From Epiperipatus broadwayi (lineage: Eukaryota > Onychophora > Udeonychophora > Euonychophora > Peripatidae), in NCBI GenBank assembly GCA_028023455.1, contig JAQFVV010000320.1:870001-934000 (forward strand): 64,000 bases of DNA. The letters run 5' to 3'. The notes under the pieces are model-generated. The model was not told the DNA's origin and did no database searches. It was given only the letters and a program-made list of their open reading frames with translations. Made by a program: the position numbers and the translations under genes. This document shows positions 50,906-62,551 of this stretch, piece after piece. How positions within the stretch are numbered: position 1 is the first letter of the stretch; every line of letters starts with the position of its first letter.

Positions 50906-53050
50906 AAATTGGAATATCATTGCTAATTCGAAAACTAAAAAAAGATAGGTGCACATATACATATAAAACATTAGAGATGAATTTTTTAATGACTATACAA
51001 CCAATCTATGAAGTATCAATACATCTACATATAGAATATACCGGGCCATTATCAAGTTTGTTGTCCGACAATTTGCAATGCTGTTGTTTAGCTTCTTCAG
51101 CAACAACCCTCCCACCCTCCCCCGATATATGTTAATATATTTCCTTCACATAGCTGAATTAATAATTTTTTTAGAAAATTTAAACTTTATATGTACTTTT
51201 CCGAATACATTCAAACAGTTAAATGTATTTGAAAAAATATAAGCAAATATTTAATATGTCAAATTATTATAAGTTGACTTAAAATGTCATTTCTCATTTT
51301 CAGATATCTTTATTCATATGTTTCAACAATGTTTAGAAAAGTGGATTTTTAAAATATATCTTAGCAATTCGACTAGACTGTCAGACCATCATCATAAATC
51401 TTCGGACAAACAGTGCTAATGTCTGTTTGATAATTCAAAAGGCCAGAAAATATTAGAAAGCTTTATGGGTTTTATTACTTATAAAAAGGTTTTTGACTTG
51501 CTGCTTCTTAAAAACTCCTGAACAATAATCATATTTTTTTCGTGTGGAGTTTAGTACTATATATTGGTAGAATAGTGGTCTTTAGAGCTTAAGGCCCATG
51601 AATCAAGATTCCTACTATATTATTTCCGGTGCATAAAATTCTTATGAAATCCTGAGCATTAAATTAAGCCTTTCGATTATTATTATTAATATAAATAAAA
51701 ATTGGCAAAATAGTTCCTTAAAAAATAAAAAGACTCTAGTTAGAGTAGTTGCAAAAGTTTAATTGAACTATTTTAGCATAGAATAATCACACACACCCCG
51801 CATTCATTTTAAGAATTTAAAATTATTCAGTAAAAAATTTGTTTATAACAAACGTAAAAATAAGTCATGACTCAGCTGCTCTAGAATTATGATGTCATTA
51901 GCTGCAGCTGCTCTAGGAGTATGATGTCACTAAGCACATCATATTCTATTCCAATCATACTTTTTGTGTTTAATAGTCAGGATTTATTTTGATCTAAATC
52001 TGAGATTGCTCGGAATATCTTCACATTTCTGAAAAAAAATCCTCAACTCTATTCTAAATTTGAATACAGGTCTGACAAGTTATTTTTGTACACGCACGAG
52101 CGAATGCACTGAATTGTTAATTTACACGTTTAATTAATGTAATTTTATTTTCGTATTCAGATTGTGAGAAAAAAATGCTTACAGGTGTGAACATTTTTCC
52201 AGTCTATTACTGTTTCTTTTTTTTTTTTTGATTGTAATTAAATTTGTTTAATTCTATTTACTGGTGAATCAAGCCTCGGGGTGAAAAAAAAATCTGGTTA
52301 CTGTAATAACGAAACAATAAAGTTCCTTATTTCCAACTGTCTAGACTTTGTTCTAAAAATCGCAGAAACTGCCAATTCATTAGAAGTACCTTATTGAATT
52401 AAAAATAGTGTTTTTCAGATAGAGAAGTCGGAGGACCACCCATAATCATTAAATTCATTGTGCTTAAAATTTCTTATTACCCTGTAATCTATAAATTAAC
52501 AGCTAATTTGAAAAGAGGAGAGAGATGAAGAATGATTTTATATGTGAGTGCATGTATAAAATAGATTTCAACGCTGAGAAATTTTAAACATTACGTAACT
52601 ATTAAAGAGATTACTAATGTACAAATATAGATGAAGTGCTTATGCATGTGTGCTAGTAAACGAAAAACAGTCATTAAATAACTATATAGGCAAATGTAGG
52701 CAATTTTCTTATATTAAGGTTTTGCTCAAGAATAGACAATTTATTGAATAGATTATGCGTCAGCCTCTCCCCCCCCCCCCAGACTAATTGAAACCTAAAA
52801 AAAAAAGTTTTTCCTAGGTCACATTTGAACCCAGGTTATAGGAATGTTAAACATGTGTACTAATCTATCCATCCATTCATAATTCAGTACATAAATTTAG
52901 ACATACGCACACGTGTTTATCAGATTGGTTCTACTTAATTCTAGAACTTGATGTTTAAAACTACAATACATAATCTTTAATTAATGTCTGACATTTATAG
53001 CTATGTTATATAATATTTAAATATGTGTACATCATCTACACTAAACGATA
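50906..53050. other. AT-rich spacer with a short tandem duplication and poly-C runs
   Basis: 51873-51934 is a 32-bp direct duplication built on CAGCTGCTCTAGAATTATGA. TGGTAGAATAGTGGTCTTTA (51564) followed by GAATCAAGATTCC (51599) resembles A and B boxes. A second tRNA-like head in antisense is near 52820-52870 (ACCTGGGTTCAAATG). A C-run lies at 52768-52780. No gene. Confidence 0.4.
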
Positions 53051-53508
53051 TAATTATAAGGAATTTGAACTCAGACTTTCATGCTCCCTACGTCTATACA
53101 ATCCATCTTATAGAACTGAAACACATGAACATACATATGAAAAAGATAAATGATCTCCAATAACTGTATTTCGTGCTGAATCAGCTCTCATCAGTTGGTC
53201 TCCATAGATACAATTAGTGCTCAGTTTATATTAAGATAGCAAATCTTTAAACTTTAATGGACAAACTTCAATGGTCTTCACTCCAATTCTTCAGCTTTCC
53301 ATTTCGTTGAAAATCCGAGGATGGACTGGCCAAAGGTCTTGTTGATACCAATGTTATAGTCATACCCATGTTAACCTCAAGTCAATCTGACCTCTCACAC
53401 ATACATAGAATCTACACATTTATCTTTTTCACATGTGTGTGGTCATGTATATCGGTTGTCTAAGATGGAGGGAGCTTGGAAGTCTGAGTTCAAATCCCTT
53501 CTAATTAC
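53051..53508. mobile_element. Head-to-head inverted dimer, related to 41144-41436
   Basis: The left arm TAATTATAAGGAATTTGAAC to CACATGAACATACATATGAA is the inverse of the right arm CACATGTGTGTGGTCATGTA to GTTCAAATCCCTTCTAATTA. B boxes face outward. The roughly 250-bp centre shares GATAAATGATC and TCAGTTGG with the single copy at 60840-60920. The minus frame at 53443-53682 is not a gene. Confidence 0.72.
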
Positions 53509-53879
53509 ATTAAGTTCAGTATAGACAATATATTTGTATTTAAATATTAGAAATTCATTTTTGTAAAAAATTTTACGTAGTAAACAAACAGTTGGTCTGA
53601 AATTATCTTTTGTTGCTGCCACGATCGTTGTTATTACCGTCATCCTATAAAGATCCTCCCATGATAACAACATTAACAACAAAGCAAGGCAACATAAAAG
53701 AAAGTCAATTTAATAAAAAAGTAATAGACGCTTTTGATGAAGAATTTTCAGTAGGATAATATTGAAATTTAAATATAATATGGCTGCAATTTAATGACGA
53801 AATCTAATAAATTTATGAAATGTATTAATTTCTAAATTTATTTATATATGTTTTAAAAATCTAAAAATGCAATATATCA

Positions 53880-53950
53880 TATCAGTGAGATAGTTTTTCA
53901 TGTAGCACAACTATCAGCAATAATCATTATCTGGGTTCGAATCTAGATTG
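53880..53950 (+). repeat. tRNA-like sequence (SINE head or tRNA pseudogene)
   Basis: CAGTGAGATAGTTTTTCATG (A-box-like) and CTGGGTTCGAATCTAG (a good B box at 53931-53946) are spaced as in a tRNA. Stems are poor, so it is not a functional tRNA. Confidence 0.45.
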
Positions 53951-54670
53951 GATGCAAATTTTTATTCTAGACAAGTTTAGGTTTTTTTTTTTTTTACATG
54001 TAACCGACCCACCATCCAATGTTGGTAAAATAAAAAAAAATAAGTATCTAACCATTTTTGCTAAGTTATTAAAAATAAAAATGGAGCCCCCCCCCCCCCC
54101 TTTAACATGCTGCAATTGACAAGACTTCGAAATAATGTTATCTGAGCAGTTTATTCACGAATGTGCTTCTTCTTAACTTTATCTTTTCAGGTGTAAATAT
54201 AAAAAAAGCCAAAAAATAAAGAAGCAAATGGTCAAATCACAAGTGCTAAAAACTTCCCCCTTTTAGTTATACGTCTACAATACACAAGTATAAAAATAAA
54301 TTGTCAGCAGTAAACGTATAAAATCTTAATTTTCAATTTTGACAAAAAAAGATTACTTTTTTATAAGTAATCTTTATGAATTCAGAATAATAATAACACT
54401 TGATATATATTATAAAATAACAAAAAAGTTTTTCTGTAGTCGTATTAGTATCAATTCTTCTTGCAATGATCCTTTAAACTTAAGGGTTTTTATATATTTC
54501 TTTTAACTTTAACTGAAGACTTACAAAATTTTCAATATGTGTGTTAAAATTAAATCTGAGATATATTTAAAAATAATAATTTTACTTTCAAATTTTTCCT
54601 ATATCTAACAGTATAGTCAGTTTATATTTAAAAACTTTAATAGCATGACTGAATTTATTCTATCTATATA

Positions 54671-54776
54671 TTTTTCTTCCTCATGTGTCATAGCATCAGC
54701 CGGGAAGCGAACCCGCTATCCCGGGACAACTGCTTGTAAAGCAGCTGTCGCTGACCTCTCGACCACCAATGCTTGA
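54671..54776 (-). mobile_element. tRNA-derived SINE, copy 5
   Basis: The best preserved tRNA-like fold. On the minus strand GCATTGGTGGTCGAGAGGTC starts the acceptor and D arm, GCTGCTTTACAAGCAG forms a five-pair anticodon stem around a seven-base loop, and GGGTTCGCTTCCCGG is the T arm. GCATTGG pairs with CCGATGC (with one A/G change in this copy). The TATGACACATGAGGAAG tail follows, with no clean poly(A) or clear target duplication. Confidence 0.88.
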
Positions 54777-55329
54777 CATAGTGTAATTGATTTTAGTACA
54801 ATAGTCAACTCTGCATTTTCTCATTTTCTGCATATTTATTTATAGTTATGTAAAGTTCAGCAATATTCTATTCTATTTTGCGAATGCGATTCCCCTTAAA
54901 TGCCCTCATTTTGACGATACTGTTTAGGACGAATATTAATGATAATTTATGTATTCTATTTTAGAAACAATCTTCCAATTTTATCTTAAATACCTCATTA
55001 ATTATTTGTTTTGACGACAATTTGTTACTGAACACCAATTAAATCTAAAATTCTAATAATTTTTCTAATAAATTCATATTTAATCGTTTGTAAATAAGTT
55101 TTGTTTAACAAATAAAGTACTATATATATATTAAACAAATACAAGTAATGTATAACAAACATAAACCGTTTAGCCTGCTATAGATCCGATTTGATTCAAA
55201 TTTGGGCTAGGTAAGTTTGAAGTTGTTTTTTTTTTTTCAGATAGCCGATCCAAAACTAACATAGTTAACCATATAATCATCATCACCATAATCCTTTTTC
55301 AATTATAATTCATTGTAGAATAAATATTT

Positions 55330-57240
55330 TTTTAAATTTAATCTGGCTTTTTTAATCCATAGCTTTTGTTCTTCATCACTTCAGCAAACTTCTTTATCTC
55401 AAACATCCACCTCATATTCGGTCTCTTTTTAGGTCTTTTAAATCTCTTGTAATCCAATTCAAGATTTTAACTGTCTATCCATTAAGCCTAGCTCCATTTC
55501 AATTGCACTAATGTCAATAAAACCAGTTTATTTTCTCACCCGAGGGTTTACTTTCAATCTTTCCCTATTATTGCCAGTATACATGTCTTCATAACTGTAT
55601 TATCTGAAGTCTTCATATTACTTTTCAGTTAAACAGCTAAATCTCAAATGTATATGCAAAAATAGTAAAACATCTTTTTAAAAAACCTTCAATTTTCGAA
55701 CAAAACACTGATTTTCTTTTAGTATCAAGTTTATTTTTACCAAAAGCATTTTTAAATATATTTATATAAATAATTTAATACATTGCATTTTCATTTGCAA
55801 TAGAAATCTGAGCAAAGTATTTGTCAAACTAACTTTTGTTATTGTGATTCTCAACGTTTATTTTTTCTTCCCAGTTAAATCTATTGAATATTATTTTAAT
55901 CTTTTTTAACATTTATCTTTAGTCCTACTTGTTACTTTCATCTGATAACTCTTACAACATTTCTGAAACTCTAAAGCATTATTTGTAAAAGCAACACATC
56001 ATTTGCAAAATCCAAATGACTTAAATAATTTTTATTTATTTTTATTTTATTAGCTCCCTATTTTGTAAAACTTTTTGCAAAACTACTGCAAAAAGTTTTG
56101 GAGATATATATAATCGCTTTGTCATTATTGTTCATTTCAAAAATAATCTTTATGTCTTGCGTTGTTAGCCGAGAGGTATCGCAACCGCCATGCAAGCAAG
56201 TAGTTGGTTGCAGACGGTTGTGGGTTCGCGTCCCGGCCGATGCTATGACACATGGGAAAAAAAAAAAAATCTTTATTCATAGAAAAGGTACAATACAGGG
56301 GATACAATAAAATTGGAATACTGTTGGGAACTTATATTTATTGTTCCATCGTTTTGTGATAAACACTAATAACAATTCTGTAGAATGTACAAAGAGAGGT
56401 ATACAAACAAATATTTATACAACCAGCCTAATGATTGAGTTGTATATATCAAGCAAGTTAAATTTTTTTGGAAACACAATGTAATCTATTTTCTGATGTT
56501 TCATTTTGATAAATATTCTTCAAAATATTATAATATTCAGATCATAGAATTTTAATCCAAAGTTTTAATTACTATGAAAATGCTTATAAATTCAAATGTC
56601 CTTTCATAAACAACAAATCCAGAGTATAATGACAATTCATATACCTTTGTCCTTGTTATATCTTATCTTAAAGCTCAGGTGTGATCTATTATGTTAAAAA
56701 CAATTTTTAAATCTGGGTTGTTCTTTTGGTTAATTTGCAGCTCAGCGTTCACTTTAGCAAAGTTCTAATTATATTAGCAATGATTTTGTATAGAATGAAT
56801 TAAAAACTGCTATGACTATCATTTCCAGCATTCTTTTTTAGCCATCTTTCTTAAAGATCAATATTACTACTTTATTATTTCAATCACCTGATATATCTTT
56901 ATCGTTTAGACATTTGTTATAAAATTTTGCTATCAACTTTTCTCTTTCTTTATCAGATTTTTAAAAAAAATGTCATTTACTAATTACATCATATAGATTT
57001 AGTTATATGTTTGGAAATTCAGAAGGTATTATAATTGTCTGGGTTAGTTTTCCTTACTATATAGTTCTTTATAGAAATTTTCACACATTTCATGATACCA
57101 TTCTTATTTTTTAGTAATACGTCTATCTTTTTTTAAAATCTTATTGCTGAAATAACTTTCCTTTCAATACTAAGGTATAAATGATCATCTTGTCATTCTT
57201 AACTAGAGAATTATTATCTTGTTAATCAATCACCATTGTT
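55330..57240 (-). pseudogene. Decayed LINE reverse transcriptase, same family as 27106
   Basis: Reading right to left: EWYHEMCENFYKEL-like remnants near 57110; KLIAKFYNKCLNDKDISGD near 56930, aligning with KLYIKCSNGKDMSGD of the 27106 copy; KVVILIFKKDG near 56870; a DFANDVLLL box (catalytic FADD with one change) near 56010; and a tail near 55540-55380 with RRPKKRPNMRWM-like residues. Numerous stops. It is interrupted by a SINE at 56155-56267, and no intact frame exceeds 70 codons. Confidence 0.7.
56155..56267 (+). mobile_element. tRNA-derived SINE, copy 6, inserted in a LINE
   Basis: TCTTGCGTTGTTAGCCGAGA (A box) to GGTTCGCGTCCCGGCCGATG (B box), then CTATGACACATGGG and an A-run. AATCTTTAT occurs on both sides (56145-56153 and 56268-56276), a plausible 9-bp target duplication. 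It shares AAGTAGTTGGTTGCAGACGG with the 19691 copy but not with the minus-strand copies, so the two define a subfamily. The plus frame at 56098-56310 runs through it and is not a gene. Confidence 0.88.
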
Positions 57241-57462
57241 TTATTGATATGCTTAAATAGAAGAAAGGATGTGTATTGCTCAAGCCCTCACAACCACAGG
57301 GCAACTCTGAAATCCATCCAAATTATTAAGTTAAATTGCAAAATAAGAATAGAAATTTGTTTAAATAATCACCACCTGCCAAATGGGAAAGCCTAATGAA
57401 TGAAAGATTTGTTCTATTTATCTATGGAGGTTGTTGAAAAAACTTTTGATTTGTAATTTTTC

Positions 57463-57830
57463 AAGGGGTAAGTGATGTGATGTTGATGTGATGTGATGTA
57501 CTGTGACTTCTCCTTAAACAGAGTCAGGAATCTCTTAGCAGCTATGCCCAGAAAAACCTGTTAGCCACTTTACCTTCCTTTTTCATTGTCCACCCTAAGT
57601 TTTCCCATAATCTGCTCCATCCCATTTCCACAACATAATCTTTGTCAACTCCATGACCTTCATATCTAAATCCCCCTTATTTTTTCCCAAACCTAGCATA
57701 AAAACCAATAACTCACTTTCTGTATAATCACTTTGTTCATATTTAATCTTCCATAACTTCATTATTTGTACCCTTAACATATGCCTAATATTTTCTATGC
57801 CTTCTTTGTATTTATTCCTCTATAGTTTTG
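57463..57830 (-). pseudogene. 3' end of a LINE, copy 2
   Basis: This carries the same C-terminal protein as the 905-1375 copy (IMKLWKIKYEQSDYTESELL, then VFMLGLGKNKGDLD and MLWKWDGADYGKT). The 3' UTR and (TGATG)n tail at 57473-57501 are also the same. Relative to copy 1 a segment of about 45 bp including the zinc-knuckle second half is deleted. It is truncated and inactive. Confidence 0.8.
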
Positions 57831-58617
57831 CCACCTAACAAAAGCTTGAGCAATTAACAGATACTACATATAGTGCTCTATATTTCCAGATTAAGTTTCT
57901 GGCATAGACCTTCATCAGTAAAGTGTTTTAAATCTGAATCTGGTGCACTTATATTTTTCAATCTAATGCACATTTTATCTGGAATTTACTCTTTTTACTA
58001 TTAAACTGCCTGAAATTCAAAATGTATTACATTTCAAAATCTAAGCCAGCATGCTTACATAGTTATATAGATCAGATACCAGCTCAGTATGTATATTTTT
58101 GATCTTATAAGTTTTTTTAACAGTTACTAGTAATATATTTTTAAATTTTAGTTTGATAGTTTATTAGTAAAAAAAAAAGAGTGAAACATGGCAGCTCAAT
58201 GAAAAGTGTAATTAAATACAAAAAAAATTCAGGTGCAAAATTTTTCACTGATAAAAGTTTTAAATCAGAAACTAGTGTGTGAATATGCACTGGATATTAA
58301 TAACTAACACATTATTATTTACTAATTACTCACACTTTATAAAAGATTGCATTATCTGGAAAAAAACAAATAGCTGTTATAAAAGTTGGATTTGTGTGAT
58401 GTTATTTGATTTGCTGTTTTACTTACCTTTTTACCTTTGTTGAATATAATATATTTTAAAAGCTTTCATAGTATAGAAGTTAACATTTTCAATTCATGTT
58501 CAATACTCAACTACTATTCAGCCAGTGAGTTCTAGATGGAGAATAAAGATATCTGATTGATCTGGATTAATTAGGTCAGCAACAATGTAGCAATCAGATT
58601 ATAAAATAAAAATACAG
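57831..58617. other. AT-rich spacer with an old TTAA-family relic
   Basis: 57880-57925 (CCAGATTAAGTTTCTGGCAT, GACCTTCATCAGT) resembles the interior of the 48059 element but is much more diverged. No gene. Confidence 0.4.
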
Positions 58618-58619
58618 TA

Positions 58620-59984
58620 CAGGGTGGCCCAAAAGTAGGTTTATAGTTATCACATAGACTATTTATTTGAAAATTCGACACTAGAACAGCAGAAAATTTG
58701 TTATACCTGTTAACATAAACATAAACAATTTAATCTCTCAGATGCTCAAAATATCCTCCTTCAACATTGCAACATTCTTCAAATCTCTCCAGGACACTCT
58801 GACACACAGTGTGGCACAAATTCCACTCTTCATCAATTTCTGTGAATGTGAGATGAATGTAATCTTTTAAATCATTTATTGTTTTGGGTTTCTTCTGATA
58901 AACCTTGTTCTTAACAACACCCTCCAAAAAAGAAATCTATAGGTGTCAGGTCAGGTGAATGTGGTGGCCATTCGATGCTGCCCCCACTTTCGAACCAACG
59001 CTGTGGAAAAACTTGGTTAAGGTAGTCTCTTACTGTAGACACATAATGTGGTGGTGCTCCATCCTGCTGAAAGAAAAGTTTGTCAAAGTTAGGTTTAGTT
59101 TTAAGTTGTGGCACTACTACTTCACGAAGCATGTCCATGTAGTTCTCTCCATTTACAGTTCTATTAAAAAAAATGGGCCCAACAACACCTTCGCTTGATA
59201 ATGCACCCCAAACTATAATGCCAGGCTGGTTTAGTTCAGTCTCTATGGTCAAATGGGGATTTTCATCAACCTAGTACACACAGTTATGCCTGTTCACATG
59301 ACCAGATAATTTAAAGCAAGCCTCATCTGACCAAATAATTTTATCCAAAGAGTCACATTTTTCTCCAGTAAATTGATTACGCATCATTTCACAAAACTGC
59401 AGCCAATGATCTGCACCGTCCTCTAAAAGACCATGTACTAGTCTTGATCAGTAAGGTTTTAATTTCAGTTTATGCATTAAGCGTTGCAATGATGTTCTTG
59501 GTATGGATAGTTCTGCAGAAGCACGTCGTATGGATTTCCTTGGACTGTTCACAAATGTCAAAGCCACTAACATTTCATTTTCTTTGGTATCAGAAGTTTT
59601 AGGACGTCCAGATTTCAGTGCATTATTCACTGAACCTGTTTCATCAAATTTATTCCTTAGACGATAAATTGTTTGTTGTGAAGGTGGAGAAGTGTTAAAA
59701 GTTTCTTGCCATGCTGTACGTACCATCTCGGCATTTTCAGACTTCCAATACTGCTTTAATATCCATTTCCTTTGCTCTTGATTTAAATTGTTCGCCATTA
59801 ATCCTGAAATAAAAAAATATCATCAAGTAAAAAGTTAGGATTACATAATAAAATAAATTACAATCAGCAAGGAAAAAGCTGTTTATGTAAGTTAGATTTA
59901 TACTCTGAGGAATGTTTTATATTGGTATTAGTAAGCAAGTAACTTCAACCATATAAAAGGTAGTTTAATAACTGTAAACCTACT
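58620..59984 (-). pseudogene. Mariner-type transposon with DD41D-spaced transposase, inactivated
   Basis: A TA followed by CAGGGTGGCCCAAAAGTAGG marks the 3' end. At the other end ATAACTGTAAACCTACTT (59969-59986) is the inverse of AAAGTAGGTTTATAGTTAT, with the outermost bases lost. The transposase starts at 59798 (MANNLNQEQRKWILKQYW). It has helix-turn-helix and homeodomain-like parts with SGRPKTSDT, then the first Asp in IIWSDEACF (about 59330), QQDGAPPHY (second Asp) and SPDLTPIDFF (third Asp). By my count 41 residues separate the last two, fitting the DD41D (Rosa-like) group rather than DD34D. A TGA at about 59450, a TAG at about 59273 and a one-base frameshift near 58920 disrupt it. About 356 codons, near full length. 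Confidence 0.9.
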
Positions 59985-60660
59985 TATGTTTAGTTGTTGG
60001 TTGAGATTTTTGCCATTTAATAATGTTTTTTTTTATGTCTGCTGTCACTTTGGGGCAGATAATAATGCAATTTCCATTTTTTAGTGTTTGTTGATGTACT
60101 TTAAAAACAAATAAATAGAAATTGTTTCAACTGTTTTACAAGTAAAAAAGTTACTTTTTTTTTTTTTTTTTAAAGAATATGTACTGGAGAGGTATTAGCA
60201 TTCAATCCATCTCTATTTTTCTGAATGATTCTATAAATGCTATTAATTAATTGTTGTTCCAGTAACTGATATATTTTTCTATTTTTATAATATAGCTGCA
60301 ATAGTTGTGGAATTATTTGCATTTTTATTAAATGTATTGCTAAAAAAAACAAAAAAACTTACATCTTGAGACCATAAGAAACCAGAAAAATAATACCTTA
60401 AATATTATTTAAAAGCTGATTTGAGTTGAAAGACATATAAAAAATATATAACATTGGGAATATTTTAACCTAAAGATAAGGCATGGACTCAGCACTCATA
60501 TTAATATGACGTTATACTATAATTTTTGTTTGTTTATTTTTAAGGATCAAAATAAGTTAAATTTTTCTAAAGACATTCAATACATAATTAGATGATGGAA
60601 ATAGTCCAATATAAAAATACAAATATAAATAACCTATTCATTTAGTATACTGAATGTTTT
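59985..60660. other. AT-rich spacer
   Basis: 60550-60640 matches the tail of the 39333-40005 element (TTTTTCTAAAGACATTCAAT, AGATGATGGAAATAGTCCAA). The rest shows nothing beyond a T-run at 60157-60170. Confidence 0.45.
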
Positions 60661-60960
60661 CTATAGTAAATAAAGGGATTTGAACTTAGGGTTTTCAGTC
60701 TATATTTATCTTCTATAGTAAATAGAGAGATTTGAACTTATTAGTCTATATTCATCTTCTACAGTAAATAGAGAGATTTGAACTTAGGATTTTTAGTCTA
60801 TATTCATCCTTCACTCCATTTCAAACAACCAATACACATGATCACACACATGAAAAAGATAAATGATCCACAGTATATATATTTCATGCAGAACCAGCAA
60901 TCATCAGTTGGGTCAGATCATACTCTACTACACACATTTGCACTTATATTAAGATAACAA
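60661..60960 (-). repeat. Single tRNA-like element arm with a triplicated end
   Basis: Three successive copies of about 48-52 bp (CTATAGTAAATARAGRGATT, TGAACTT, then AGTCTATATTCATC) occupy 60661-60808. They are followed by one copy of the body seen in the 41144 and 53051 dimers (CAATACACATGATCACACAC, AAAAAGATAAATGATCCACA). The B box lies on the minus strand. Only the end is amplified, which suggests slippage or unequal exchange. Confidence 0.7.
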
Positions 60961-62085
60961 TTCCTTAAACTTTAAAGGATAGGCTTAAGAAATAGACTCA
61001 GTACATATTGCTAACTGAAAATTCAAATATAAAATATCTATCATTCCAAATGTTATGTTTTTCCAGAAAATTGCTACCTTGTAAGTATATGGTATAACTG
61101 CAGGGTAAATTCTTTTCTGAGTGCCACCCCATGAAAACACTATTTATATACTTGATAGAGACTGATATTTTGAAGCCACAAAAAATCAAGCCAAGATATA
61201 GAAAGAAATCAATTTAAATTTATTATTCATGTCCAATATAGAGAAAGCTCCACCTTTGATCAAAGTCAAAGGCATATGGATATTCTCAAGACTTAAAACC
61301 TAGTATATCTTGGATATCTAATTTATTTGACTACATTTCTGGATTTATACTCAGTAGATCATAAGATTCTATATACATTATTGTTTTTGTTTTTTTTAGC
61401 ATAGTGTAATACTCCAAATTCCAGACATCTTACTTATAAATAAACACTTCTGGATTTCCTTATCGCCATGTAGCTACTTTACCATTATCATAGTATGATT
61501 ACTCATATCATCATCATCATTGGTATATTATCTTCATGATGTTTATTTTATCTATCTACCTGCCTGTCTGTCTATCTATTTATCTATCTATCTACCACCA
61601 CCACCATCATTATTATTGTTGTTACTTATCTCCATAATATCATCATGTAGCAGCATTTATCATTTTTATAACATTCCAATCACATAGTCATATCATCACT
61701 ATTAATGTATATTATCATATATTATTTTCTCTTTATTATTTTATTCTCATCACAGATATATTATCTTCACTAATTACTTCATTATGCACACATACAAGTA
61801 AGATAAAAAAATTCAAAGATCTAGATCTTAAATTTAATAAAATTAATAAATATAAATAAGCAAGGGTAAATTCATTCACTTGTTTTTCATGCAAAACCTC
61901 TCATTTCATGCTTTCATACAAAAACTCACATCTCGTGATTAATATGTTGTAACCCAGAAAGCCTATTACCTCTCTTTTAGATAATTTTATTTCCTGATGA
62001 GCATATTGCAAGAAGGAATGACCAATTGGCATTTTCCAATGCTAGCATCATTATCCTACAACAATATTTCTTGCTCATCAGAGAA
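60961..62085. other. Non-coding stretch with mixed simple repeats
   Basis: (ATC)n, (CTAT)n, (ACC)n and (ATT)n-type tracts lie at 61505-61640 and scattered TCATCA repeats run to 61760. No gene recognised. Confidence 0.45.
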
Positions 62086-62091
62086 TGTGTG

Positions 62092-62144
62092 ACCATAGAG
62101 ATTGGAAATTGTGCCACTAGAGATTGGAAATTGTGCCACTAGAG
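62092..62144. repeat. 24-bp tandem repeat, two copies
   Basis: AGAGATTGGAAATTGTGCCA followed by CT is repeated exactly, with a further partial AGAG. Confidence 0.8.
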
Positions 62145-62440
62145 TTCCATCTTAATTACCCATGTCAAATTATTCCAGACATAGCTTAGGTGACATGAGA
62201 TTCTTGTGATACATCAGTGCATTAATTGATGAATGATGTGAATTGAAATGAACAAGAGGTATTAGGTTTTGATAACAATAATTTATTTAACAGCAATATT
62301 TGGATACTAAGTTCTTAAAAGTTTATTGACAGTCTCTACTCTGGCTGCTGTCTGTGTATACATCACAGTTCTTCTTCTTGAGCCTCTATGATTGGGAATT
62401 ATCCTTCTTGGTTGAAGTTTCATCAGGTGTGTAGATACAT

Positions 62441-62551
62441 ATCCATGTGTATAGAAGCATTTGATTTCAATCCATAGGTATAAGAAGCATTTGCTTTCAA
62501 TCCACATGTTTAGAAGTATTTGATTTTAATATAAGTTTATAAAAGCATTTT
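62441..62551. repeat. Tandem repeat of about 29-30 bp, nearly four copies
   Basis: The unit ATAGAAGCATTTGATTTCAA followed by TCCATRGGT is repeated with increasing divergence to the right. The minus-strand frame 62307-62507 partly translates it. Confidence 0.7.

Noticed and set aside
54671-54776. Possible functional tRNA gene
   Set aside because: The cloverleaf is good, but the poly(A)-type tail, several dispersed copies and changing anticodons identify a SINE.
56098-56310. 70-codon plus-strand frame with CKQVVGCRRLWVRVP
   Set aside because: It reads straight through the SINE at 56155-56267.
58959-59198. 79-codon plus-strand frame
   Set aside because: It is antisense to the mariner transposase catalytic region.
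60661-60808. Possible CRISPR-like array (regular repeats)
   Set aside because: The units are contiguous tandem copies without unique spacers in a eukaryotic genome, and belong to a dispersed element.
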